A DNA stretch of 64,000 nt, taken from the NCBI RefSeq assembly GCF_029852145.1, contig NC_079974.1:5703501-5767500 (forward strand), in the 5' to 3' direction. This stretch comes from Microplitis mediator (Eukaryota > Arthropoda > Insecta > Hymenoptera > Braconidae). Positions 24,336 to 63,575 of the stretch are shown one piece after another (position 1 is the first letter of the stretch; each line of letters opens with the position of its first letter). The notes beneath the pieces were generated by a model. The model searched no databases. It worked only from the letters and a program-made list of their open reading frames with translations, and had not been told where the DNA came from. A program made the translations under genes and the position numbers.

Positions 24336-24521
24336 TATCAGAGTCTTGTCAATATTTTTTCACTTTATTCTCGAACTCCATACCCGACAGTTCGTCTGAG
24401 AATATATTAAAATTTACGGAAAAAACAAAATTGTGTTATTTCAAAGTGCGTAAGCTGTTTCAGTATAAAGTACGAAAGTTTACAGTGAAGTTCGATAGAT
24501 CCTGAAAAATTTTGTATAAAA

Positions 24522-25655
24522 ATGGCGCAAAAGTGGTATTTGAACAAAGAAGAGCTGAAGAACTCTCCAAGCTTCAAGGATGGTATCAGCGCGGAGAAGG
24601 AATTAGACTATAAACAACAAGCCGCTTACTTAATAAATGATTTAGGCAAGCGGCTTAAATTATCAGAAGTTTGTGTACATACTGCCATAGTGTACATGCG
24701 CAGATTTTTCATTCACCATTCATTGGCCAAGTTTCATCGTTATGAAGTTGCAACGGCGGCAATTTTTGTGGCGGCAAAGGTTGAAGAAGAGCCACAAAAA
24801 TCGAAGGAGGTAATAAGTGCTCTTCATATCTGTTTGAAGAAAACCAGGGATCAACAACTGGACACTACGACTGCCGAGTTCCAGGAGAATGTCAAAGCAC
24901 TCATAGTAAATGAGCGTATTCTTCTAGCAACACTGGGATTTAAGATGGGAGTTAATCACCCTCATCATTACATCACGGAATTCTGCAGAGAAATAAAAGC
25001 TTGCAAACAACTATGCAAGATTTTTCTGCAGATGGCGAACTACACGTTACAGATGACATCAATGTGCCTGAAGTACAAACCGGCAGTTGTGGCGTCGTAT
25101 TGTATTTATTTCACCATCCAATCGTCGCAGTGGAAGATTCCCGAAATCATAGATGGGAATCTTTGGTTTTGGCTGCTCGATACAAAAGTGACCTTCGATC
25201 TGCTGATAAAGATGGACAGGGAATTCAAAGAAGTCTTAAATAAACTGTCACCGAAAATACAAAAACGCGTGATGTGTTTATTTAAAAATCCACCTGTCCG
25301 AATTAACTCAATGAATCGGATTGTGACAAGCTCCAGTTCATCGGCTCAAGAAAGTGTTTCCACTAAAACTGAATTGAAGCAATCAAGTTCTCGGCAGAAA
25401 ATCAGCTATCAGGAGTATCGTGATAGACTGATGAAGAAAAAATGTGCGGATTCAGATGGGTCGTCAACATCTTCACCTCAAGCTGCTGGAGAAGTACAAG
25501 AGAATTCGGTTGGAAGTACCTGTCAATTTGCACCAGCAACTGCAAAGAGTCAGGAAATAACAATCGAAGTCCTAGATGACTACATCCGTAAGCGTGAGAG
25601 TTGTCATGATATGGGCAGCATTTATTGTTCTTCTAAAAAACGTAAGCTAGAATAG
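24522..25655 (+). CDS. CycT: Cyclin T-like protein, intronless, copy B
   Basis: 377 codons, identical to copy A except Ser in place of Leu in the SSTSxPQ segment. By my line-by-line reading the two CDSs differ at only three bases, all within about 15 nucleotides (around 25463-25477). The complete cyclin boxes, KVEE motif (residues 86-89) and KKRKLE tail are retained, so there is no sign of decay. The gene sits 60 bp upstream of a solo LTR that could alter its 3' end or polyadenylation. The inverted paralog also has Ser-Ser-Pro here, so copy B keeps the ancestral-looking state. CDK9 partnership is inferred from the family. Confidence 0.9.
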   Translation: MAQKWYLNKEELKNSPSFKDGISAEKELDYKQQAAYLINDLGKRLKLSEVCVHTAIVYMRRFFIHHSLAKFHRYEVATAAIFVAAKVEEEPQKSKEVISALHICLKKTRDQQLDTTTAEFQENVKALIVNERILLATLGFKMGVNHPHHYITEFCREIKACKQLCKIFLQMANYTLQMTSMCLKYKPAVVASYCIYFTIQSSQWKIPEIIDGNLWFWLLDTKVTFDLLIKMDREFKEVLNKLSPKIQKRVMCLFKNPPVRINSMNRIVTSSSSSAQESVSTKTELKQSSSRQKISYQEYRDRLMKKKCADSDGSSTSSPQAAGEVQENSVGSTCQFAPATAKSQEITIEVLDDYIRKRESCHDMGSIYCSSKKRKLE

Positions 25656-25715
25656 TTTCAATAAGAGTTTTTAATAATAATTGTAATTTTTTGTAAATAA
25701 TTTTTCATGACACGG

Positions 25716-26457
25716 TGTTCAGTCACGAGCTTAATCATTTTGAAAAGCTTCGTGTACTTTCGCTACGTACGGGAGCAGCCGAACTCGCTACTGACTTGAA
25801 TGTCAGAATAGTGCCGGGTCACTCGCTATCTGGGCCCGACACCTGCAATTTCTTACTCATGACCGTGCCACGTTGGCATGAGAACCCGCTACCAGCCGGC
25901 CAATCAGAGAAATTGGCGGCTAACTATTTCCTGTTGGCGCGCTTTTAAGCCAATGGGAAAATTCGTTACTGCAGCCATGCTGCCACGTCACCACCGAGCA
26001 GCCATGAAGGAAGAAGACGACGTCTATTCCTAATCTACATCGAGCAGTACAAACTCAGCTATCCATCCAACCGCTTCGCTCAAAATATATCACTAGTGTG
26101 ATATAAGTCTGAACCGCTTCGCTAAATCTCTGTTTAAATATTCTCAATAATTAGCTAGTATATCAAGGCTACTAATTATTGAGTATATATTGAATTGTTG
26201 CTCGCGTCTTATTAATTATAAATTAATTGTCGCGTTATTAACCGCTACCGACCACGTGTCGAATTTATACGCGTATTCGTTTACAGTCGCATTCGCTATC
26301 GCGTATCTTGTAGTTGCATTCGCTATTTTTCTCATAGTTTTAGTGTACATATTGTTTAATAAAGATCTATTCTTTTATCTGTAATTTGTGTTAATTGTTA
26401 GTTATTGAATTAACCACACCTACACCAGAATCCCACAGAGCATTCGCTCATTATACA
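25716..26457 (+). mobile_element. Solo LTR (742 bp) with 5-bp duplication CACGG
   Basis: The insert begins TGTTCAGTCACG, ends TTATACA, and is flanked by CACGG (25711-25715, 26458-26462). Copy A has a single CACGG at the same place, so this is a clean insertion after the duplication. An AATAAA lies at 26358-26363. The TG...CA ends and 5-bp duplication fit a Gypsy- or BEL/Pao-type LTR. No internal region is present. Confidence 0.88.
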
Positions 26458-27244
26458 CACGGTAATTTATTACTATAAAATATTATTTTAGTTTTTATTA
26501 TTTTTATAAATTAAATATTGAGTATAAGTTTTAATTGTATAAATGAATCATGATTATATTTTAAAAATGTACATTTTATTTAATAATTTTAATATATTTT
26601 TTGTAAATAATGAAATAATAATGTAATTAAAATTAATGATAATGTACCATAGGCTCAATCTTAATTTTTAAAAAATAAAATATTGAAAAAACGAATTCCT
26701 CACTCTTTATTATTTATCAATAAATTCTATTTTAATATAGTTAATTATTTTATATAAGTAATTTAATTTTAAGACTAATAATTAATTCCCCAAATTTGTA
26801 ATCATTTTAAAATCTTCTAAATACACAGAATAACTACAAAAAATTAAATTCAAAATATAACTTTCTAATTTAAAAAAATAAAAATTACTCCGGATAAAAA
26901 ATTTAAAAAAAAAAATACGATCCTGAAATTAGCAGATAATTCAAAATGTTCTAATTTTTTTTTCAACAATTTAATTAGAAAAATAAAAAAAAAATAAAAC
27001 AATAAAAATACGCACATGTATCAAGTTTAAAAAAACCATAGGTGTAATTTTTTTAAATGTAATGTTTAAAAAAAAATCCAAAAATTATTAGACCTCGGCT
27101 AATTTTAGTGTCATAAAATTTTTTTTTTAAGTTTATAAAAAAAGTAATTATCTAATAATTTGCTTAACAAATATAAGGAAAAAGAGCCAGTTATTGACCC
27201 TGGCCTAGTTTCTGACCTTTGTAACTTTTTTCTTACTTACTTAA

Positions 27245-27342
27245 CCCGTTGAGAACACACGGGGTCCAGCGGGGTCTTTTTAGATTTAAAAATGCTTCAA
27301 TATTTGTCTGGGGTCCATTGGACCCCATGTGTCCTTAACGGG
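27245..27342. mobile_element. 98-bp piggyBac-like MITE (copy B)
   Basis: Same insertion as 12156-12253, with TTAA on both sides (27241-27244, 27343-27346). Confidence 0.78.
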
Positions 27343-27413
27343 TTAAAAAACTATAACTTTAAATAGAAAATCAATTTTTTTCTTAATTTATTGTAATTTA
27401 TTCTGAGCCTAAT

Positions 27414-27760
27414 GAATTAACACTATATATTGATATCTGTTCATATATTATGATATCAAGGTTATGAAAATTGTGATTACAAATATTGAAATAAATTAAT
27501 TAATGTTATCATTAAACTAAAATCATAACTCATGAAATTACCAATTTTTTATGAACCAAAATACAAAAAAATCGTTCAATTTACTTTCAAAACGTTAAAA
27601 ACGTTCAACTTACGTATAATATTCCAACTCGGGTGATTAAACAAAACGATTTGTGACGATTAAAATTTTAATCGTCTTCAACAGTCATAATCGTCATGGT
27701 TTTTCACTTTTAATCGTCTCTAATCGTCAAAAAACGATTTATTATTTTCCCTATCGGTTT
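27414..27760. other. Unique AT-rich stretch plus ACGATTAAAA-word fragment
   Basis: From about 27630 it contains GGGTGATTAAACAAAACG followed by TAATCGTC/GACGATTA words. It resembles the CCCTGATTAAAC element class, but no right terminus could be assigned. Confidence 0.4.
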
Positions 27761-27761
27761 T

Positions 27762-28560
27762 GGTGCCACCGTGGGAACTCGGAAAAAACTCGACAGAAAC
27801 TCGGTGTTTCGAGGGAGTTTCGACAGTGTTTTCGCGGTAGAAACGTTGCGTTCGTGTGCAGTTACGACACGGAGTTTTTAAGGAGTTTTGTTCGTGTTTT
27901 TGAAGAGTTTTGCCAGTTTTCTCTTGGAGTTTTGTTGGTGTTTCCTTGTAGTTTCGTCGGAGTTTCCACAGATTCTAGCGATTTTAGCGCCACCGTAGAA
28001 ATTCGGAAAAAACTCGAGCGAAACTGGCTGTAACGCGGAAGTTTCGACAGTGTTTTCATGCCAGTAAAGCGGTATTTTTGTATACAGTTACGACGCGGAG
28101 TTTTTGCGGAGTTTTGTTGGTGTTTTTACTGATTCGTTGGTTTTTTTTCAGAGTTTTATTGGTGTTCTCTTGGAGTTTCGTCGGTATTATCACGCAGTTT
28201 TCTTGTTGTTTTGTGGAAGTTTTCCATGTGTTTCTTCGTAATTTAGTCTGAGTTTTTACGGATTCTCGCGCTTTTAGCGCCACCCTAAGAATTCGGAAAA
28301 AACTCGATTGAAACTGGGTGCACCAAGGGAGTTTTGACGGCATTTTCATGGTAAACAAGCCGTATTTTTGTGTACAGTTACGACACGGAGTTTTTTTGAT
28401 GTTCTCGCTGAAGTTCGTGGGTGTTTTTTTGGAGTTTCATCGGTGTTTTCGCGGAGTCGTGTTTGGACTTACTCGGAATTTCTATGGTAGTTATTCATAG
28501 TTTTTGCGGAGTATGTTGAGGGTTTTTTCGTCGTTTTGGTAGTGGTAACTTGGAGTTTGT
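27762..28560. repeat. Satellite-like array, three units of 225-290 bp
   Basis: GCCACCG/CTxxxAAxTCGGAAAAAACTCG recurs at about 27762, 27987 and 28277. Each unit is itself made of GGAGTTTTGTTGGTGTTT-like subrepeats of about 20 bp. Long open frames on both strands follow from the repeat. Confidence 0.72.
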
Positions 28561-28573
28561 GTGGCATACTTAT

Positions 28574-28690
28574 CCCTCGCGGATTTGAATCACGGTCGAA
28601 ACACAGTGTACCCACGGTGATTTTACGGTAAACCCACCGTGGTTCCACGGTGTACCCACGATGGTCCCATGATGTATCCACAAATTTAAA
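28574..28690. mobile_element. Partial CACGGTGG-word element, left end only
   Basis: It begins CCCTCGCGGATTTGAATCAC like the elements at 41260 and 55143, then continues with CCACCGTGG words. The expected right end is missing. Confidence 0.6.
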
Positions 28691-28702
28691 AAAAAAAAAA
28701 AA

Positions 28703-28775
28703 TCCGCGCACTCGTAGGCTCGATCCCGAGACCTTTGAATTTGAGGTCTGATCTGTTATCCACTGTGCCAAACCT
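28703..28775 (-). other. tRNA-like segment (minus strand)
   Basis: Read on the minus strand it has TGGCACAGTGG (A box, 28760-28770) and GGGATCGAGCC (B-box-like, 28717-28727), flanked by A/T homopolymers. Probably a tRNA-derived SINE relic, not a functional tRNA. Confidence 0.5.
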
Positions 28776-28808
28776 TTTTTTTTTTTATTTTCAAGTTTAT
28801 TTATTTAA

Positions 28809-29944
28809 GGTAGTTCCAGCGTGGTATAGTATAGTCAGGGTATTTACTATAGACAAAAATTTAGAAGCCTCGGCACACAGACATTCACACATACAATTAC
28901 ATATTGCTAGTTTCAGTGATCTGGCAACGTTGCTTTGAGTGTTTATATATTTTTGTTTACGGTCTCAGTATATTCAAATAGTATTGCGCTTTCTAATAAT
29001 ATTAGTTAATTAAAAAAATGCCCAAGCAATTACGGCACAAAGGTGGCAATTGCAAAAATAACGTATTACGAGTTACTTACAACTACGTTCAATAATCTTG
29101 GAGGAAATGGCATTGTTGAGTTAATGTCAAGTAAATTAGAATGGAAAACCTAGAGTAACCAAAAATAAGAGAATAATTAACAAACTTATTAATTTTTTAA
29201 AACCAAACATTGAGTGAAGTAAGTCATTTATTTATAAATTACCCAAAGTTTATTTTAACGTTATGTTACTTGTGTTAAATTTTTATTTAAATATATTTAA
29301 ATATTTATACCGTCATTAAAAATTCATGTTTTTACTTTATGTTAATTTTTTTATAAAATATATAAGTTTAAAAGAAAAAAAAAGTGTTATATTTATTTAT
29401 TTATTTATTTATTTAATCGTTTCTGTATTTATAACTAATTTAAATAGTGATTTAAATATTTTAGTTACGCAGCTAAATTTTACTAAAACCGTGAAAAATT
29501 TGAATTTCCCGCTTTTTATTCTACGCTATATCAGAGAGCGTTGCGCACAGCGTTGCCAGATCACTATTATTTGTAAAGGAAGCAGGTTGGAAATGAATCG
29601 AAAATTATTTTTTTTAATTATTATAGCTCGATAACAAAATGGTGAGGTTCTACTTTTATTGTTTTCACTTATTCTAAAAACATTTTTCAACACTCTCCTA
29701 CTTTTTTTTCCAATTCTGTCGAGAGAATTTTTTAATATAATAAAAAATAGTTGGAGAGACCGGACATTTTACATGCTTTAAATGGGACATGACCCTCAAA
29801 ATCGCGAACTTTGTCTTTAAATATCTCGTGATCTAAACGGTCAAAAATTATGAAATTTTAGGAATTCATAAATAAAGCTATTCTAAACCTGTGAAAAAAA
29901 TTTCAGCCGAATCTGTCGTAGAGTGGTTTCATGCTGGAACTACC
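28809..29944. mobile_element. 1136-bp element flanked by TTAA
   Basis: The ends GGTAGTTCCAGC and GCTGGAACTACC are flanked by TTAA (28805-28808, 29945-29948), as for piggyBac or Kolobok targets. A second inverted pair, AGTGATCTGGCAACG (about 28916) and its complement (about 29567), nests inside. No transposase is recognised. Confidence 0.65.
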
Positions 29945-29948
29945 TTAA

Positions 29949-30330
29949 TCCAGAATTGATAACTGTTGCAACGGACGTTGTAAAGTCGAAATGTTTGTAT
30001 TTTTCATATGGTAATAGTGATTATTTTGTTACTGTACCTTTATTACAATATAACAATTGATTTTGAAATTAGTTTATACATTTTATTTATATGATAATCC
30101 TAATCTTTTCAACGTTAAAAGTATATTTAATGCTTGCATTTAAAGATAATTTGTGGTAACTAAAATTTTGACACTACAAGCAAAAATAAAAATTAAGAAA
30201 TTTTACATGAAATTACACTATCGATTATTAAATCGATACATAATATGAAATAGTATAATACATTGTATAAAATACAGTTTAATAACATAAAAATACCGTT
30301 TATTTTTATGCAGTCATGACATTAATATTA
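29949..30330. other. AT-rich stretch, nothing recognised
   Basis: No coding frame, RNA or repeat that I can support. Confidence 0.4.
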
Positions 30331-31126
30331 CCTCAGTGGTATGTAAGAGGATGACCTGAAGCTATAATGCTCAAGTATGACGTTCATCGTACATCAATTT
30401 TACGTAAAAATATGAGCCGTTTCTTATGTAAGCATATGACGGTATTATTATATCGCTTTTATGTCAGAATATGACTTGTAAGTTATGTCATTGTATGATT
30501 TATTTCTTACGTAAATAATACATAAATTTATGACTTTGATATGACGTCACAGTATAATAGGGATAGGACATAATTTTTAGGTAATATTTAAGTCACCATT
30601 ATGATGTCATATAAAAGTCAAATTTTAGGTCTGTTCTATGTCATAATTATGTCACACTATATGACATCATCTCAAAGTCATTTTTATGTCATATCTATCC
30701 CTAGCAGACCTGATGTACCGTAAATTTACGGTAATTTTACCGTAAATCTACCGTAAAATTCGAGTAGATTACCGTAAATTACGGCGGGTATACCGTAAAT
30801 TTACCGTCGAATACGATAAATCTACCGTAAAAAATTCAGGTGGATTACCGAATTACCGTAATTTACGGTGGATTACCGTATTTCCGTATTTTACGGTAAA
30901 TCCACCGTAAATTACGGTAAATCCACCGTAAATTACGGTAAACCCACCGTAAATTACGGTAAATCCACCGTAATTTACGGTAAATCGGTATTTTACGGTG
31001 GATTACCGTAATTTACGGTGGGTTTACCGTAATTTACCGTAGTTTGGGTCCGTTAGGGATGTGAAAATTTTATGATCTCTATATGACCTGTCTATGACGT
31101 CATATGAAGGTCATGTGTTCACTGGG
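30331..31126. mobile_element. ATGACGTCAT-word element, TA duplication
   Basis: The ends CCTCAGTGGTATG and CACTGGG are imperfectly inverted and flanked by TA (30329-30330, 31127-31128). The body repeats ATGACxTCAT/ATGTCAT words, including perfect TGACGTCA sites. It is split by the ACGGTAAAT element 30699-31058. Confidence 0.65.
30699..31058. mobile_element. TTACGGTAA-word element, AT duplication
   Basis: The ends CCCTAGCAGACC and GGTCCGTTAGGG are flanked by AT (30697-30698, 31059-31060). The body is almost only TTACGGTAA and TTTACCGTAAAT words. It is nested in 30331-31126. Relatives are at 40842 and 51580. Confidence 0.85.
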
Positions 31127-31174
31127 TAAAGATGCGCGAGCATGTCAGATGCCCACAGTGCAGTTCAACAGTCC

Positions 31175-31297
31175 CAAGCGGCACAAAAAAAAATTGTTTT
31201 GTTGAATTCAAGTTGACGATTGGTTAATTTAAATTCATGATAACAAATTGTCGTTTTAAATTTAACATAAAGTCAACAATTTTTTTTTGTGCCGCTT
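31175..31297. repeat. Palindromic MITE, AAGCGGCACAAAAAA ends
   Basis: AAGCGGCACAAAAAAAAATT is mirrored by its complement 120 bp on, ending GTGCCGCTT. The target duplication is uncertain. Confidence 0.6.
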
Positions 31298-31416
31298 GAA
31301 GTCCTGATGATTCCTTCTCGAGTCAAAATTTAGAACCTATTTTAATATTTAACTACCCAAATAGAGTCTACATGGAGGCAATAGAGTTTGAGCTAGCTCC
31401 TACAATACCCCGATGT

Positions 31417-31802
31417 CCCTGATTAAACAACTGAATTCAATCGAATTAAACAGAATTAAATTTTCAATTCTATTTAATTCAGATAAACTCTATTAATTCG
31501 GTACCTAACTTAAAAATGAATTCTGTCTAATTCGGCAGTAACACCAGAATTTGACCAAATTTAAACGAATTTAAATAATTATATTCGGTTTAATTCTGAT
31601 TAATTCGAAAATAATTCTCCAATTTCTGGTTCTGAATCCGAATTAAACTGAATTGAAACGAATTTGAAATTTTTAAATCGGTTTTATTCTGTTTACTTCA
31701 AATTCAAATTTTCAATTCAGTTGAAGTTTGTTTTGCAGAATTCAACAGAATATAACAGAATTAAAATTTTTAATTCGATCGAATTCAGTTGTTTAATCAG
31801 GG
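31417..31802. mobile_element. 386-bp GAATTAAA-word element, CCCTGATTAAAC ends, GT duplication
   Basis: It starts CCCTGATTAAACAAC, ends GTTTAATCAGGG, and is flanked by GT (31415-31416, 31803-31804). The body is TTTAATTC/GAATTAAA words, quite unlike the body of the 1878 and 51060 elements that share its terminus. Confidence 0.87.
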
Positions 31803-31804
31803 GT

Positions 31805-32433
31805 CCTACAATTTTTTTTCTGTATTCAATAATAAAAAAAAAAAAAAAAAAAAAGTTCTAACTACGAAAAAGCAGAAATTCAAGTCACAACTCTTCCAAT
31901 GATACTAATTAAATTATCAATCCGTATATGATTCCGAAGATAAAGAAAAATAAATTTGGTTTTTTCGTCAGGTCGTTCTCGAGATATCTTGATCATGTAT
32001 TATTTATATGTTTTTGAACCACAGATTAAATGTGAGTGAGTCGTGGGACCTTGTCAGGTCGATAGTAACGCTCAACCTCTTTGCTTCGTGTTAGAGGTAT
32101 GCAATACCGTGTGCTACTGATAGGGTAACAATTAGTATATAAAAAAACTATACAATATTTGTACCTACAATAACAATAATCGTTTGAATAAAAATTCTAA
32201 AATAGATATATGCTTTATAAAATTTATTTATACAACCGACTCTTAATAAATTCAATAATATTAAATGAATAAATATTTGCATTTGAAATTTTGATTTTCA
32301 AAATTATTTATCCGTTATTAATTTTAAAATTTATCATTAGACTACAAATATAGCATGTATGGTTCATCAATTCGACCAATCAGTTTTCAAAATATCATTT
32401 TTTAACAAAGATAATATTTGAAATTTTAATAAA
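31805..32433. other. AT-rich stretch, no gene recognised
   Basis: Contains a poly-A run at 31830-31855 and a short GC-richer patch near 32030-32110. Nothing is assignable. Confidence 0.4.
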
Positions 32434-32435
32434 AT

Positions 32436-33991
32436 CCCGGGAAAAAATAATCAGACCTGATCAGACACGAAAAATGACCATGCCTGGTCTGATCAGGTAT
32501 GTTCATGTCCAGCCGGGTAAAAAAATTATCGATAAAAAATGGTCCTATATGATTATATATAATTATGTATAACTATATACATTTATATATAATTATTTCT
32601 ATAAAAATAAAAAAAATTCGGGCGTGTGCAGGATTTGAACCGGGGACCTCGCGCTCGAAAGTTTAACCCGCAACCCGTTGACCTAAGAAATTGACTTAAA
32701 AAGTAAATTTCGTATGAACTTCGAGTAATAAAAATCTTATACATGCTAGATTTTGAGTCAACAAAGTTTCATATCTAATTTATTAATTATTAATTTATAG
32801 TTATGTGAAATTATACATAAGTTATATATAATTATAACTACGTTAGATATATATAATTATAACTAAGTTAGTTATATTTAATTATAACTAAGATTTTAAA
32901 TGTAATCCCATATATCAGGTATGGACAGGCATGAACAGGCATGAACAGGTATGATCAGGCCTGAGCGTATTTAGCGCATCAGATATGAACAGACATGAAT
33001 AGGCATGAACAGGCATGAACAGGTATGATCAGGCCTGAGCGTATTTAGCGCATCAGATATAAACAGACATGAATAGGCATGAACAGGTATACTCAGGCCT
33101 GAGCGTATTTAACGCATCAGAAATGAACAGACATGAACAGACATGAATAGGCATGGACAGGTATGCTCAGGCCTGAGCGTATTTAATGCTTCAAACGTGA
33201 ACAGACATGGACAGGTATGATCAGGCCTGAGTGTATCTAACGCATCAGATATGAACAGACATGAATAGGCATGGACAGGTATGCTCAGGCCTGAGTGTAT
33301 CTAACGCATCAGATATGAACAGACATGAATAGGCATGGACAGGTATGCTCAGGCCTGAGTGTATCTAACGCTTCAGATATGAACAGACATGGATAGGCAT
33401 GGACAGGTATGCTCAGGCCTGAGCGTATTTAACGCATCAGAAATGAACAGACATGAACAGACATGAATAGGCATGGACAGGTATGATCAGGCCTGAGTGT
33501 ATCTAACGCATCAGATATGAACAGACATGAATAGGCATGGACAGGTATGCTCAGGCCTGAGCGTATTTAACGCATCAGAAATGAACAGACATGAACAGAC
33601 ATGAATAGGCATGGACAGGTATGCTCAGGCCTGAGCGTATTTAACGCTTCAAACGTGAACAAACATGGACAGGTATGATCAGGTCTGAGCGTATTTAATG
33701 CACCAGACATGAACAGACATGAATAGGCATGGACAGGTATGATCAGGCCTGAGTGTATCTAACGCATCAGATATGAACAGACATGAATAGGCATGGACAG
33801 GTATGCTCAGGCCTGAGCGTATTTAATGCTTCAAACGTGAACAGACATGGGCAGGTATGATCAGGTCTGAGCGTATTTAACGCATCAGACATGAACAGAC
33901 ATGGACAGATATGATTAGGCATGATCAAGTCTAATTTCAGGCCTGATCATACATGAACAGGCATGTTCAAGTCTGATCATTTTTTCCTGGG
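32436..33991. mobile_element. 1556-bp GATCAGGCCTGA-word element, AT duplication
   Basis: It starts CCCGGGAAAAAATAATCAG, ends CATTTTTTCCTGGG, and is flanked by AT (32434-32435, 33992-33993). A minisatellite at about 32920-33950 repeats units of roughly 70-100 bp made of CATGAACAGACATG, TCAGGCCTGA and GTATTTAACGCATCAG. A tRNA-like segment lies at 32618-32695. No protein is encoded. Confidence 0.87.
32618..32695 (-). other. tRNA-like segment (minus strand) inside element
   Basis: On the minus strand it shows TAGGTCAACGGG (A-box-like, 32674-32685) and GGTTCAAATCC (B box, 32631-32641). It is homologous to 46041-46115 in the sister element. Confidence 0.55.
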
Positions 33992-33993
33992 AT

Positions 33994-34959
33994 AGTTTTA
34001 TTATTCGATTAAGATTTTCCTACAGGGAAAAAGATATATCCGGGAATAAATACCGACGAAATAGCACACATACGACAATAAAAGATATAAGCGGGATATA
34101 GACTATTTTGCTACAATAGAAATTTTTTCGTGCGGGCTATATAAATAGCATACAGCAAAAATGTAGTTTATTAGCTGTAACTTAGCAAAGTTTTCAACGT
34201 TGTTACGTTGTTAGACAGGATTAAGTCTTGTTAGATTATCAATTCTTAGATGTAATAGTTTATAGTCAATCGTGAATCACCTTGCCCAGAATCTTTATTA
34301 GATAATATTTCTGCCGACATTTATGAGTTTTCCGCTTGGAACTGATCTGTTTTGTGGTTTTATGGTAAAACACTCGGTATTTTTTATATGACCCAAATTA
34401 AGTCATTACCTAAATTTTTTTATAAATTTTACAATTATTTTTTGAATTATTGATATAAGTATAAAATCTTTTTGTTACATATTGTATAAAATAAAAATTC
34501 TGTAATGAATGTTATCAACTTATGTTTAATTATTTATCATATGCATTGTAAGCGTTCAAATGATAAAGTCATCGGAAACGTTTATCTCAATTTTGAAATA
34601 AGGCAACTTATTCTTTCCACGAAATAGACAATTATTAATACAATCTTTATTTTTTTTTTATCATTTTTTCTTTTTTTTTTATAAATATATATCACTGAGA
34701 AAAAAAAATTTTTCAGCAAAGTACATTTAGTCTACTCATTACAGCCATCGTTGGCTCAACGACGCGGCGAATATTATTTATTAATAGAAAATCGGCTTAT
34801 ATGAGTAAATTGAATCTACAATTCACATTGGATATATTTTTTTTCATGTGTTTAAATTCGAATTTATGGGTATGCTCGAAAAAAAAATTTATCATATCTC
34901 ACCCGCTGACCACAAAGTGTTAGATCCTAAAATAGTATCATTGTAAATTAAAAAAAAAT
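33994..34959 (+). promoter_or_regulatory. Upstream region of the receptor-like gene
   Basis: Contains no coding frame. A TATAAATATATATCAC stretch near 34680 could serve as a promoter, but AT-richness makes this weak. The start codon follows an A-rich leader. Confidence 0.25.
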
Positions 34960-62760
<27,801 letters not shown>

Positions 62761-62778
62761 ACAGTAAAATGTTGAAAC

Positions 62779-62834
62779 AATAAAAAATTTCACACTTCAG
62801 ATACTGATATGTATATATATTTTCTGAAAATAAA
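62779..62834 (+). promoter_or_regulatory. Polyadenylation signals of the receptor-like gene
   Basis: AATAAA at 62779-62784 and 62829-62834, 19 and 69 bp after the stop codon. Confidence 0.55.
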
Positions 62835-62840
62835 TAAATT

Positions 62841-63575
62841 TTAATAGCATAAATTTATTCATATGAATACAAGTTTAATTAAAAATAATATTATTACTTA
62901 AAAACTGTGACGGGGCAGATAGAGTTTGACTTTACACTTGATACTCTTACTATAATTGTTATTGCAGGCCGTACCCTTTTGGATTCCAAGCAAAGCCTAC
63001 ATATCTAGTCCGTACATTTTATAATAATCATAATTAAATTAAAATAAAATAAATTATCCTTAACCATTTCTATTCCTGAATCCAGGTAGTGTGCATATAA
63101 CTATACTAAATATAAGAACTAATTCGAAGCTCCTTTTATCTGAGATGCTGCTACTGGACAAAGAGAAGTCGGTCGAAATCACAGGAACAGATAAAGTAGG
63201 ATCTACCTTTACAAAACATTGATGACTATGATCATTTATTAAAAAAATAAAATATTATTCCAAATTTCGAAAATTCTGCTTTGCTCTACCCCCATGGAAA
63301 AAATTTATATGTCGAATATATTAAAAAAATATTTCTACATATAAATCATATATAAACGTAATATAACAAAAATATACGTCAAATATACTGAAAATATAAA
63401 CGAAAATACGCTACATATAAAAAAAATATAAATAGAATATATATGGAATATATAACTTTTGGCCGATTTTTGTATATATAAAATATATGTTCAATCTAAT
63501 GAAATTATATGTATAATATATTTTGTATGGATAATCATAAAGGCAGTAAAAGTTCAAAGAAATACATACAAAAAA
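62841..63575. other. Downstream AT-rich DNA
   Basis: No gene. The part 63289-63530 begins CCCCCATGGAAAAAATTTAT and is rich in AATATATAT words. It is possibly a diverged member of the CCCGCATG family, but the right end is unclear. Confidence 0.4.

Larger units (their letters stand above)
22386..27413. repeat. Segmental duplication, copy B
   Basis: It aligns with copy A from position 1 to 12323. It lacks the three copy-A blocks and carries its own 742-bp solo LTR. The right boundary follows TTCTGAGCCTAAT (27401-27413). Confidence 0.92.

Noticed and set aside
25715..25948. 77-codon frame after cyclin copy B
   Set aside because: It starts at the edge of the solo LTR and runs inside it. No domain, and the LTR explains the sequence.
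32920..33950. CRISPR-like regular array
   Set aside because: Units vary in length, have no constant repeat with unique spacers, and lie in a eukaryotic DNA element with inverted ends.
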